Shown here: piece by piece, positions 1-7,663 of the stretch
Layout of the letters: each line of letters opens with the position of its first letter
Numbering within the stretch: the stretch's first letter is position 1
DNA from: Deferribacter thermophilus
GTDB taxonomy: Bacteria > Chrysiogenota > Deferribacteres > Deferribacterales > Deferribacteraceae
Reading direction: 5' to 3'
DNA length: 13,799 bases
Assembly (NCBI RefSeq): GCF_049472675.1
Contig: NZ_JAPNXM010000020.1
Span: 1 to 13,799 of the forward strand
Notes under the pieces: generated by a model
Databases searched by the model: none
The model's input: the letters and a program-made list of their open reading frames with translations, nothing else
What the model was told of the DNA's origin: nothing
Position numbers and translations under genes: made by a program

Positions 1-75
1 ATTGAGTAGAAAATTGAGCAAAATTTAAGAAAAATGATGAAAATTGAAAAACATAGAAATTATGCAATAGCCTTA
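1..75. repeat. Left copy of a 75-bp terminal inverted repeat (probable IS/dispersed element end)
   Basis: Positions 1-75 are identical, base for base, to the reverse complement of 13723-13797 at the other end of the window. The repeat is very AT-rich and contains several AAATTGA-like submotifs. Its inner edge, read into the element, is TAAGGCTATTGCATAA, or GGCTATTGCATAA if the shared TTA is target sequence. The sequences diverge sharply just inside the window, which is the behaviour of a transposable-element end. No transposase is visible because the element would lie outside the window. Identification as an IS end is inference; the identity of the two copies is observed. Confidence 0.8.
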
Positions 76-831
76 TTTATATTTTTTAGGAAGTTTTTTT
101 GCAAAATCATTATAAATAAATTGATAAATCCCTTTATATTTTTTTAACCCTTTAGCAAAGTGAATTAAAAATAAATCTTGATTATGTTCTTCACCAATTA
201 TGAAACCAGCAGGCTTTCCATTTACATAGTAAATCAATCCACAAAGAACAAGCTCTTCTAAAAGATCAAGGGCTTCTAGGCATTCAAAAAAATCGGTTTC
301 ATTTTTAGATAGAGTGTTTTCATCAACCCATTCTTCAAGGATTTTTTTAGCGTTTTTTACTTCATTTGAGAGTAAAGCTTTAACTTCTACTTCATAAAGA
401 TTTTTAAACTGCTTAACTAGATTCCTCTTTTTATGCAGCTTTCTCCCACTATATGAAGATATCTTTTCAACAGTATATATGTAATCTGAATCACCATCAA
501 AATAGTAGTAATTATGTTCTTTAAAATATTTTAGCCATTTTTCATCAATGGGGAATAGATAATCTACATCATTTTGTAGTTCCTTAAAAAGATTAGCTGT
601 ATTTTCATCTATTTCAAAAATTGGCATAATATATGTTTTGTTATCGTAAGTTTTACCTTTGATAAAAAAATATCTTTCGTTGTTAAAATCAGTTGAGCAG
701 ACTTCATATTGATGTTTTTTTCTAAAAAGGTAAAGATTTGCAAAATTGTACTCAGAAATCATCGTGTCAATACTTTTGAGTTTATTAAAAAGTATATTTT
801 TATGTGATAACTCTAATTGTTCACAATTCAT
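73..831 (-). CDS. DUF2156-type (phosphatidylglycerol lysyltransferase C-terminal-like) protein, probably truncated at its C-terminus
   Basis: The 252-residue product looks like a DUF2156 protein, a GNAT-fold family related to the aminoacyl-transferring domain of MprF. Visible hallmarks are the D-x-D-YIY segment followed by SGRKLHKKRN near residues 115-140, the GLIYYVNGKPAGFIIGEE strand pair near 197-215, and the FAKGLKKYKGIYQFI segment near the end. Family members usually run about 290 residues and end with a YINREQDLG-like block and an SY-x-P motif. Those are absent here, and the stop TAA (plus positions 73-75) sits exactly at the edge of the left repeat, so the gene appears cut by an element insertion. 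The ATG at 831 has AGAGGTGG at 839-846, 7 nt upstream. It overlaps the end of the MATE gene by 11 bp, so the two are probably translationally coupled. The substrate is unknown. Confidence 0.8.
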   Translation of the reverse strand: MNCEQLELSHKNILFNKLKSIDTMISEYNFANLYLFRKKHQYEVCSTDFNNERYFFIKGKTYDNKTYIMPIFEIDENTANLFKELQNDVDYLFPIDEKWLKYFKEHNYYYFDGDSDYIYTVEKISSYSGRKLHKKRNLVKQFKNLYEVEVKALLSNEVKNAKKILEEWVDENTLSKNETDFFECLEALDLLEELVLCGLIYYVNGKPAGFIIGEEHNQDLFLIHFAKGLKKYKGIYQFIYNDFAKKLPKKYK

Positions 832-2122
832 CTTTTTGCCACCTCTTTGATCTATAGTGTCTAAATATAAATAAACATTGTATAAAAATTGAGATATTCA
901 TGCTCCACCAGATAAATGTAGCATTTAATTTCAAAATTACAACACATAAAAAGGCAAGAGGTATTCTTATTAACCATAAAGATGTTAAAACTATTTTCAT
1001 CACACTTTTAGTATCACCTGCACCTGATATCCCTCCACCTAATATGACACCAAAAGCCATAAATGGCTCGCTAATCATACTAATTATTAGATATTTTATT
1101 GTCTCGTTTATAACTATTTGATTATTTGATAAAACATTAGCTATATTTTTTGCATTTATTATGACAATTATAGTTATTATTGTTATTAAAGCAGCTCCCA
1201 TTATAGCTGTTACAAGTCCATTATTATATGCCTCATCCTTTTTCTTTTCTCCTAATAAATTTCCCACAATTACAGCATTTGCCATATTGAAGGCGAATGC
1301 TGGTAAAAATATTGCAGATTCTATTCTGATTCCATTTGTGAAAGCTGCCATTACTTCTACTGGGTTTATTTTTAAGCTATTAATTATTAAAAAAATTACT
1401 GTTGATCCAAGTTGCCAGCCAATTTGTAAAATTCCACTTGGTATTCCAATCTTTAATACCTTTTTGATAGTTTCAAATTGTGGTTTAATTATTTTTAAAT
1501 AGTTTTTTAAATAGAAACTGTTTAGCATAGCACCAATCATTACGCTTACAGCAGTTGATAAAGCAATCCCTTTGAAATTGAGCTTGGTATGAAAAACAAA
1601 ATAAAAGTTAAGAGCTACATTTGATAAACTAACAATAATCATTGTTAAAAGTGATAATTTTACTTTGTTGATAGATCTAAGAATCCCATTTGTTAAAATT
1701 AATACATAATGAAAAAAAATACCGAGAGTGTATATGAAAGCAAGTTCTGCAGCTATTGATCTCACTTCGTAGTGTATCGGTATCGATAATGTGACTTTTT
1801 TTGAAAATAAAAGCCCTAATATCATTGTGATAAACCCTATAAGTAATGCAAAATAATAAACTGTGCTGATCGAAATAATTAAATTTTCTGTATTTTTTTC
1901 ACTCCATTTTCTTGAAATCAGTGCTACTGTTCCCATAGTGACAGCATTAATAATAACAATTAGAACAAAATAGATTTGGGATACAAATCCAACTGCAGCT
2001 TGATATTCTTTCCCAAGTTTTCCTGCAATAAAAACATCTGTAATGGAGATAATAAATTCTGCAAACATTATTAAAATCATTGGCCAGCTTTGTTGCCAAC
2101 TTTTTTTAATCAAACTTTTCAC
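821..2122 (-). CDS. MATE family efflux transporter
   Basis: This 433-residue integral membrane protein has about twelve hydrophobic segments and the MATE layout. The N-terminal block has SWPMILIMFAEFIIS then TDVFIAGKLG, the usual first-helix region with a conserved aspartate. A second-half repeat starts near residue 220 (LKIGIPSGILQIGWQLGS) and carries GNLLGEKKKDEAY. A late GGGISGAGDTKSVM motif matches the family's GDT segment. MATE proteins export cationic drugs or metabolites in exchange for sodium ions or protons; the substrate cannot be read from the sequence. The start is GTG at 2122; an in-frame TGA lies two codons upstream, so no earlier start is possible, and the ribosome-binding site is weak. 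It is the first gene of a two-gene minus-strand unit with the DUF2156 gene. Confidence 0.93.
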   Translation of the reverse strand: MKSLIKKSWQQSWPMILIMFAEFIISITDVFIAGKLGKEYQAAVGFVSQIYFVLIVIINAVTMGTVALISRKWSEKNTENLIISISTVYYFALLIGFITMILGLLFSKKVTLSIPIHYEVRSIAAELAFIYTLGIFFHYVLILTNGILRSINKVKLSLLTMIIVSLSNVALNFYFVFHTKLNFKGIALSTAVSVMIGAMLNSFYLKNYLKIIKPQFETIKKVLKIGIPSGILQIGWQLGSTVIFLIINSLKINPVEVMAAFTNGIRIESAIFLPAFAFNMANAVIVGNLLGEKKKDEAYNNGLVTAIMGAALITIITIIVIINAKNIANVLSNNQIVINETIKYLIISMISEPFMAFGVILGGGISGAGDTKSVMKIVLTSLWLIRIPLAFLCVVILKLNATFIWWSMNISIFIQCLFIFRHYRSKRWQKDEL

Positions 2123-2151
2123 TTTTCAAACCATCATTTTTTTTATAGACA

Positions 2152-2180
2152 ATTATAGTTTATATATGTTAATTACACAA
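2152..2180 (-). promoter_or_regulatory. Candidate promoter of the MATE-DUF2156 unit
   Basis: On the minus strand a perfect TATAAT (2152-2157) is preceded by TTGTGT (2175-2180) with a 17-bp spacer. It lies about 30 bp upstream of the GTG start. The divergent heme operon must be started from the same roughly 83-bp gap, but I see no equally convincing promoter on the plus strand. The region is AT-rich, so chance matches are likely. Confidence 0.4.
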
Positions 2181-2205
2181 TGTATTTATTTTATTGGAGG
2201 CTATA

Positions 2206-2994
2206 ATGTTTTTTGATATTGCTTTTGTTTTTTATCTTCTTGCTTTGTTACATAGTATGTTGTACTTTTTCTTAGGTTATAAAAATCTGGTGAAGGTGTT
2301 GAATTTTTTTGTTGTTTTAGGCTTGACTTTGAATACCATATTTTTAGTAAAACTTTTTGCACTGCCAGGGAATTCACCCTTTGATACCATTGGTGAAATA
2401 TTTGTGTTTTTGGTTTTTTCTATTAATATCTTTTATTTGATTATCTACTGGCTGTATAAAAGGCCTTTATTATATTTTGCGCTTTCGCCAATAATTTTAA
2501 TACTATCAATTGTTTCAATTTTTACTTTGGATAATGTATATTCTGTATCTGTTAATAATAATTTTTGGCTATATATACATTTACCTTTTGTAATCTTTGG
2601 TACGAGCTTATTTTTAATGTCTGCAATAACTGGCATAATATATTTTTTACAGGAAAAACAGTTAAAAAAGAAAAATTTTGGTTTGTTGTTTAATAAATTT
2701 CCACCATTGGAAACAATAAACAAACTTAATAATTTTACTCTATTAAGCGGGTTTTCTTTCTATACAATTGGTGTAATAAGTGGTTTTATATGGTCATTTT
2801 ATTTATTAAACTTTTCATTTTTATCAAATCCAAAAATTTTATTTGCAATGATTAGTTGGTGTATATTTGGTGCAATTATTTTACTAAAATTATTTAGAGG
2901 TTTAAGCCCTAAAAATATTGCTTTTTTGAGTATATTAGGGTTTATTTCGATCTGTATTACATATTTAGTAGTTATTTTATTGATGAGAGGTTAG
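2206..2994 (+). CDS. HemX/CcsA-family membrane protein (cytochrome c assembly protein type)
   Basis: The 262-residue product has about eight hydrophobic segments and resembles the CcsA/ResC/HemX family. It has a histidine in the first helix (H16), WLYIHLPFVIFG near residue 121 with H125, and a GIIYFLQEKQLKKK segment near the middle. The C-terminal half has an IW-x(10)-NPK stretch where heme-handling CcsA proteins have a tryptophan-rich WxWDPKE motif. The degenerate motif and the position directly before hemA favour the HemX subgroup, which in Bacillus lies in the hemAXCDBL operon and lowers the HemA level. I start it at ATG 2206 because GGAGG (2196-2200) sits 5 nt upstream; an in-frame TTG at 2194 overlaps that site and is unlikely. 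Its end is 1 nt from the hemA start. A role in cytochrome c maturation is the alternative. Confidence 0.82.
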   Translation: MFFDIAFVFYLLALLHSMLYFFLGYKNLVKVLNFFVVLGLTLNTIFLVKLFALPGNSPFDTIGEIFVFLVFSINIFYLIIYWLYKRPLLYFALSPIILILSIVSIFTLDNVYSVSVNNNFWLYIHLPFVIFGTSLFLMSAITGIIYFLQEKQLKKKNFGLLFNKFPPLETINKLNNFTLLSGFSFYTIGVISGFIWSFYLLNFSFLSNPKILFAMISWCIFGAIILLKLFRGLSPKNIAFLSILGFISICITYLVVILLMRG

Positions 2995-2995
2995 T

Positions 2996-4261
2996 ATGCA
3001 ATTAGCTGTTGTAGGGGTAAACCATAATACAGCCCCTGTTGAAATTAGAGAAAAGTTGGCATTAGATGATGAACAATTAAAAAATGAATATAATTTGATT
3101 TTAAGTAATGATAGGATTTATGAAGCACTTATTATATCAACTTGTAATAGGGTAGAATATTACATAGTAACGGATGATTTTCTCTGCAATGTGGAAAGTG
3201 TTATAAACAGGTTAGCAGAAAGAATAGAAGAGCAGGTTTATGAAGTCAGAAAATATATCTATATTTATTGTGGGAATGAGGCTTTAAAACATCTTTTCAA
3301 AGTGGCTTGTGGGCTTGATTCTTTAGTTTTAGGAGAGCCACAAATATTAGGTCAGGTTAAAGATGCTTTTGAAAAGGCAAAAGTTTATGGGAAATACGAT
3401 ACATTTTTAAAGCATTTAGAACAAGTTACATTAAAGACTGCTAAAAAGGTTAGAACACATACTGGTATTTCAGAGAACCCAGTTTCTGTTAGCTATGCTG
3501 CTGTTGAATTAGCCAAAAAAATTTTTGGTGAGTTAAACAATAATACAGCACTTATTATTGGTGCCGGTGAAATGTGCGAATTGGCAGCAAAGCACTTAGT
3601 AACATCGAATATAAAGAAGATTTATGTGACAAATAGGACATATTCTAGAGCTGAAGCTTTGGCAGAAGAGGTAGGTGGTGAAGCCATATTTTTTGATAAG
3701 TTTTATACAAAATTGAGTGATGTAGATATAGTTATTAGTTCTACCGGTGCACCAACTTACATTTTAACTTATGATCAAGTTAAATCTGTTATGAAGCAGA
3801 GAAAATTTTCTCCTATGTTTTTTATAGATATTGCTGTTCCAAGGGATATTGATCCCGAAATTGAGCGACTTGATAATGTGTATGTGTATGACATTGATGA
3901 TCTCAAAGAGGTTGTTGAAGCTAATAAAAGGGAAAGACAAAAGGAAGCTGCAAAAGCTCTTAAATATATAGAACATTCAGTAGAAGATTTTAACAAATGG
4001 TTGGAATCTTTAAAAATAGTTCCAACAATAAAACTTATCAGATCTACATTTGAAGATATAAAAGATGCAGAATTAGATAAATTCTTTAGAAAAAATAAAA
4101 TAGAAGATGAAAATTTAAAAAAGCAAATATCATATCTTCTAACTTCTTACATGAATAAAGTTCTTCATAACCCTTTAAATGTATTAAAAAGTAGAAGTAC
4201 AGAAAATAGGAAATATACTTTAGCTGAAGCAGCAGAAATATTATTTAAACTAAAGGAGTGA
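2996..4261 (+). CDS. hemA: Glutamyl-tRNA reductase
   Basis: HemA reduces glutamyl-tRNA(Glu) to glutamate-1-semialdehyde with NADPH, the first committed step of C5-pathway tetrapyrrole synthesis in the cytosol. The 421 residues have the family length and order. The N-terminal catalytic domain has GVNHNTAPVEIREKLA and STCNRVE with nucleophile Cys50, followed by GLDSLVLGEPQILGQVK. The linker has NPVSVSYAAVELA. The NADPH domain has ALIIGAGEMCELAAKHL then VTNRTYSRAEAL. A C-terminal helical dimerisation domain ends the protein. The ATG is 1 nt after the previous stop, with GAGAGG at 2985-2990. The TGA overlaps the region of the hemC ribosome-binding site. The C5 route implies a glutamate-1-semialdehyde aminotransferase (hemL) elsewhere in the genome. 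Confidence 0.98.
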   Translation: MQLAVVGVNHNTAPVEIREKLALDDEQLKNEYNLILSNDRIYEALIISTCNRVEYYIVTDDFLCNVESVINRLAERIEEQVYEVRKYIYIYCGNEALKHLFKVACGLDSLVLGEPQILGQVKDAFEKAKVYGKYDTFLKHLEQVTLKTAKKVRTHTGISENPVSVSYAAVELAKKIFGELNNNTALIIGAGEMCELAAKHLVTSNIKKIYVTNRTYSRAEALAEEVGGEAIFFDKFYTKLSDVDIVISSTGAPTYILTYDQVKSVMKQRKFSPMFFIDIAVPRDIDPEIERLDNVYVYDIDDLKEVVEANKRERQKEAAKALKYIEHSVEDFNKWLESLKIVPTIKLIRSTFEDIKDAELDKFFRKNKIEDENLKKQISYLLTSYMNKVLHNPLNVLKSRSTENRKYTLAEAAEILFKLKE

Positions 4262-4263
4262 AG

Positions 4264-5190
4264 ATGGAAAAGTTAGTAATTGGTACAAGAGGTAGTAAGT
4301 TAGCACTTTGGCAAGCAAATTACATTAAGTCTTTGATTGAGGAAAAACATAATATTTCAGTGGAATTAAAGATCATTAAAACTACTGGAGATAAAATTTT
4401 GGATACCCCTTTAGCTAAAATTGGTGGAAAAGGGCTGTTTGTGAAAGAGATAGAGGAAGAGCTTTTGAATAAAAATGTTGATATAGCAGTGCATTCCATG
4501 AAGGATGTGCCTGTAGAGCTACCAAATGGTTTGGAAGTAGGTGTTTTCCCTATTAGAGAAGAGCCTTTTGACGCATTTTTATCCTTAAAGTATAATAGCT
4601 TACAAGAGTTGCCTGAAGGTGCAGTAGTTGGGACAAGTAGTCTTAGAAGAAAAGTGCAGTTAATAAAGAAATATCCACATTTAAAAATAAAGGATTTAAG
4701 GGGGAATGTGGATACAAGAATCAGAAAGTTAACCGAAGGCCAGTTTGATGCAATAATTCTTGCAAAAGCAGGATTGAAAAGATTGGGACTACTTGAGCAT
4801 GTAAAACAAACCATTGATGACTCATTGATGATACCAGCTGTCTGCCAGGGGACACTGGGGATTGAATATAGAGAAGATGATAAAAAAGTACAAGAAATTA
4901 TTAACTTTTTGAATCATGAGGAGACTGTTTATAGGACAAAAGCAGAAAGAGCATTTTTGAAAAAATTAGAGGGTGGTTGTCAGGTGCCATTAGGTTGTCT
5001 TGCTATTTTAGATGGTAATGTTTTAAAGGTTAAAGGGTTTTTATCAGATTTGAAGGGTGAAAAGTTTTTGTATGAGGAGATTGAAGGTGATAAAAGTGAT
5101 GCTGTTAAATTAGGGTTACAATTAGCTGAAAAGATTTTGTCAAAAGGTGGGAAAAAGATAATAGAAGAGATTTATGCACAAGGGGATTGA
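4264..5190 (+). CDS. hemC: Hydroxymethylbilane synthase (porphobilinogen deaminase)
   Basis: HemC joins four porphobilinogens into the linear tetrapyrrole hydroxymethylbilane. Motifs in order are GTRGSKLALWQA at the N-terminus, KTTGDKI, KGLFVKEIEEELL, AVHSMKDVP, GTSSLRRKVQL, LRGNVDTRIRKL, AGLKRLG, PAVCQGTLGIE and GGCQVPLG. Cys239 in the last motif is the attachment site of the dipyrromethane cofactor. The 308-residue length is normal. I place the start at ATG 4264 because AAAGGAG (4252-4258) is 5 nt upstream; a GTG in the same frame at 4258 lies inside that site. The gene begins 2 nt after the hemA stop codon and its 3' end overlaps hemD by 17 bp. Confidence 0.98.
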   Translation: MEKLVIGTRGSKLALWQANYIKSLIEEKHNISVELKIIKTTGDKILDTPLAKIGGKGLFVKEIEEELLNKNVDIAVHSMKDVPVELPNGLEVGVFPIREEPFDAFLSLKYNSLQELPEGAVVGTSSLRRKVQLIKKYPHLKIKDLRGNVDTRIRKLTEGQFDAIILAKAGLKRLGLLEHVKQTIDDSLMIPAVCQGTLGIEYREDDKKVQEIINFLNHEETVYRTKAERAFLKKLEGGCQVPLGCLAILDGNVLKVKGFLSDLKGEKFLYEEIEGDKSDAVKLGLQLAEKILSKGGKKIIEEIYAQGD

Positions 5191-5896
5191 AAGAGTTTTA
5201 GTTACAAGACAACCAGAACAATCAGTAGAATTTATAAATCTATTATCAACAAATGGGTTTTACCCATTTTTGTTGCCATTAATAGAAACGGTTCAGTTGT
5301 CAAATTTGCCTAAGCATAATTATTATGACTACATTATTTTTACAAGTGGGAATGCTGTAATTTATTCTTTACATTTTTTAAGAGTATTGAAATATGAAAA
5401 TCTTGTTGCTGTTGGTGAAAAAACAAAAAGTCAGCTGGAATATTATGGGTTTAATGTGGATATTGTTCCAGAGGAGTTTAGTGCAAAGGGGCTAATGAAC
5501 TTTTTTGATACACAACATATTGAAAGTAAAAGTATTTTGATACCTACTACAAAAATTGCTAAAGATGATTTGGCAAATTATCTAAAAGATAGAGGTTGTT
5601 TAGTAGAGAGATGCTTTGTTTATGATACAATAGAAAAAATATATGCAAAAGGTTATTTAGAAGATTTTATAAAAAGATTTCGTATAGAAGTCATAACTTT
5701 TGCATCACCAAGTGCTGTAAGGTCATTTTTTAAACAGATAAATGATTTAGATTTGAAAAATTACTTATTTGTTGCAATTGGAAATGTGACTGCAAAAGAG
5801 TTAAAGGGGTATGGTGTTGAATGTATTTATCCTGATCGTTATACTATAAATGATTTGGTAAACCTTTTAATTAAAATAAAAACTTCTGGAGGTTAA
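5174..5896 (+). CDS. hemD: Uroporphyrinogen-III synthase
   Basis: HemD closes hydroxymethylbilane into uroporphyrinogen III with inversion of ring D. The family diverges strongly in sequence but the bilobed pattern is clear in these 240 residues: VLVTRQPEQS at the N-terminus, YIIFTSGNAV near residue 52, LVAVGEKTKSQLEYYGF near 76, LIPTTKIAKDDLANYL near 117, ITFASPSAVRSFF near 174, and FVAIGNVTAKELKGYGVE near 197. It is a stand-alone enzyme, not fused to a CobA methyltransferase as in some anaerobes. The ATG at 5174 lies inside the end of hemC (17-bp overlap) with a purine-rich AGAAGAGA just upstream. Its position between hemC and hemB strengthens the call. Confidence 0.93.
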   Translation: MHKGIERVLVTRQPEQSVEFINLLSTNGFYPFLLPLIETVQLSNLPKHNYYDYIIFTSGNAVIYSLHFLRVLKYENLVAVGEKTKSQLEYYGFNVDIVPEEFSAKGLMNFFDTQHIESKSILIPTTKIAKDDLANYLKDRGCLVERCFVYDTIEKIYAKGYLEDFIKRFRIEVITFASPSAVRSFFKQINDLDLKNYLFVAIGNVTAKELKGYGVECIYPDRYTINDLVNLLIKIKTSGG

Positions 5897-5897
5897 T

Positions 5898-6863
5898 ATG
5901 ACATTTCCTGTGGTTAGGAGTAGAAGATTAAGAAGAAATGAGACAATTCGTAGAATGGTTAGAGAGACTAAGCTTTCTGTGGATGACTTAATATATCCAT
6001 TGTTTGTTGTTGAAGGTGAAAATGTGAAAAATGAGATTAAATCAATGCCCGGAAATTACCAGATGAGTATAGATAATATAGTAAAAGAATGCATTGAAGT
6101 GGAAAAATTAGGGATTCCTGCTGTGATACTTTTTGGAATTCCAGAGCATAAGGATGAAGTGGGTAGTGAAGCATATAATGATGAAGGGGTAATTCAAAAA
6201 GCAATTAAAGCGATTAAAGGGAATACGAGAGATTTATATGTAATTACAGATGTATGTATGTGTGAATATACAAATCATGGACATTGCGGTATTATTAAGG
6301 ATGGCGATGTGGATAATGATGAAACTCTGAAATATTTAGCATTAGAGGCTTTGAGCCATGCAAAAGCAGGGGCTGATATGGTTGCTCCAAGCGATATGAT
6401 GGATGGTAGAGTTGCAGCTATTCGTGATATTTTGGATGAAAATGGTTTTTATAATATTCCTATAATGAGTTATGCTGTCAAATATGCCTCATCATTTTAT
6501 GGCCCATTTAGAGAAGCTGCTGAGAGCACCCCAGCTTTTGGTGATAGAAGATCTTATCAAATGGATCCACCAAATAGATTAGAAGCTTTAAAGGAAGCTG
6601 AGTTAGATATTGCAGAAGGGGCAGATATTATTATGGTAAAACCTGCATTACCTTATCTTGATATTATCCGTGATTTGAGAGAGAATTTTAATGTTCCTAT
6701 TGCTGCTTATAATGTAAGTGGAGAATTTTCCATGTTGAAGGCTGCTATAGAAAAAGGGTGGCTGGATGAAAAGGTGATATATGAATCATTAATTTCTATA
6801 AAAAGAGCAGGGGCTGATTTAATATTGACATATTTTGCTAAAGAAATTGCGGAGCAATTGTAG
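5898..6863 (+). CDS. hemB: Delta-aminolevulinic acid dehydratase (porphobilinogen synthase), zinc type
   Basis: HemB condenses two 5-aminolevulinates to porphobilinogen. The 321-residue protein has the arginine-rich N-terminal arm (RSRRLRRNETIRRM), the zinc-cysteine motif DVCMCEYTNHGHCGI with Cys120, Cys122 and Cys130, APSDMMDGRV, and both Schiff-base lysines: Lys195 in SYAVKY and Lys248 in MVKP. These positions match or nearly match the E. coli enzyme numbering. The active-site segment FYGPFREAAEST is also present. The three cysteines mark it as zinc-dependent and not the aspartate-type magnesium enzyme. The ATG at 5898 is 1 nt after the hemD stop, with GGAGG at 5888-5892. Confidence 0.98.
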   Translation: MTFPVVRSRRLRRNETIRRMVRETKLSVDDLIYPLFVVEGENVKNEIKSMPGNYQMSIDNIVKECIEVEKLGIPAVILFGIPEHKDEVGSEAYNDEGVIQKAIKAIKGNTRDLYVITDVCMCEYTNHGHCGIIKDGDVDNDETLKYLALEALSHAKAGADMVAPSDMMDGRVAAIRDILDENGFYNIPIMSYAVKYASSFYGPFREAAESTPAFGDRRSYQMDPPNRLEALKEAELDIAEGADIIMVKPALPYLDIIRDLRENFNVPIAAYNVSGEFSMLKAAIEKGWLDEKVIYESLISIKRAGADLILTYFAKEIAEQL

Positions 6864-7612
6864 TGGAAGATTTGTTTAAAGGTTGTGAAGCATTTAGATG
6901 GAATGGTACTGAGTTAGAAGAGATACATTTTTATGAAAAGATTAAAGAGGGAGATTTAATAGGAATAGATAAACAAAAAGAGTTAGTGATTAAAAATATT
7001 GAATCTTTTTTGTCAGATGGTTTAGCATTAAATATGCTTCTATGGGGGGAGCGTGGTTGTGGGAAATCTTCTTTAATTAATATGTTACTTAATGAATATC
7101 ATGATAGGGGGCTTAGAGTTATTGAATTTCCCCAAGATAAAATTGAATCAATTTATAAATTATTTAAGATTCTTAGACCGCATGAAAAATATAGGTTTAT
7201 CCTTTTTTTTGATGATATTTCTTTTGATAATCAAGATATCTTTTACCGTAAATTTAAATCAATAATGGAAGGTGGACTAGAATCTAAACCATTTAACATT
7301 ATTTATGTAGCGACATCTAATAAAAGGCATTTAATTTCAGATAAAGTGTATGATACTGAGTCTGGATCTCATTATGATAGGGATGAAATTAATGAAGCAA
7401 TTTCACTTTACGCAAGATTTGGTCTTGTAATTGGGTTTTATCCTATTAGTAGAGAGATTTATTTAAATATATGTAGGAATTACTTAAAAAAATATAATAT
7501 TACTGAATGGGAAGGCTGGGAAAAAGAAGCAGAAAATTTTGCAATAAATAGAGGTGGACGAACTGGTCGTGTTGCAAAACAGTTTGTAATATATAAGAAA
7601 ATCTTTGGATAA
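6863..7612 (+). CDS. DUF815-type AAA ATPase
   Basis: The 249-residue product matches the DUF815 group of small AAA-type ATP-binding proteins. It shows a Walker A motif GERGCGKS at residues 62-69, Walker B with FILFFDDISF (Asp117 and Asp118), a sensor-1 segment YVATSNKRHL with Asn153, then RFGLVIGFYP and a C-terminal NRGGRTGRVAKQF that supplies sensor-2-type arginines. No other domain, signal peptide or membrane segment is seen, so it is cytosolic. The start is GTG at 6863, sharing one base with the hemB stop (TAGTG), with GCGGAG about 7 nt upstream; this is typical translational coupling. The function is unknown for the family. Its place as last gene of the heme operon suggests, but does not show, a link to tetrapyrrole metabolism. 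Confidence 0.9.
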   Translation: MEDLFKGCEAFRWNGTELEEIHFYEKIKEGDLIGIDKQKELVIKNIESFLSDGLALNMLLWGERGCGKSSLINMLLNEYHDRGLRVIEFPQDKIESIYKLFKILRPHEKYRFILFFDDISFDNQDIFYRKFKSIMEGGLESKPFNIIYVATSNKRHLISDKVYDTESGSHYDRDEINEAISLYARFGLVIGFYPISREIYLNICRNYLKKYNITEWEGWEKEAENFAINRGGRTGRVAKQFVIYKKIFG

Positions 7613-7613
7613 T

Positions 7614-7644
7614 AAAAAAGGGGGGCTTCAGCACCCCTTTTTTT
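7614..7644. terminator. Bidirectional hairpin terminator between the heme operon and citrate synthase
   Basis: AAAAAAGGGG (7614-7623) pairs with CCCCTTTTTT (7634-7643), and an inner GC/GC pair narrows the loop. T-rich runs follow on both strands, so it can stop transcription from the plus-strand operon (stop at 7610-7612) and from the convergent citrate synthase gene (stop at 7664). Confidence 0.92.
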
Positions 7645-7663
7645 ATTTAGAGTAAACTGAGAA

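Noticed and set aside
900..1502. Plus-strand open reading frames of 73 and 113 residues
   Set aside because: They are antisense to the well-supported MATE gene, have no ribosome-binding sites and no family resemblance.
2445..2723. Minus-strand 92-residue reading frame inside the HemX-like gene
   Set aside because: It is a shadow of a membrane-protein gene; no start signal or motif.
4320..4814. Minus-strand 164-residue reading frame opposite hemC
   Set aside because: hemC motifs are fully conserved on the other strand; the antisense frame has no recognisable features.
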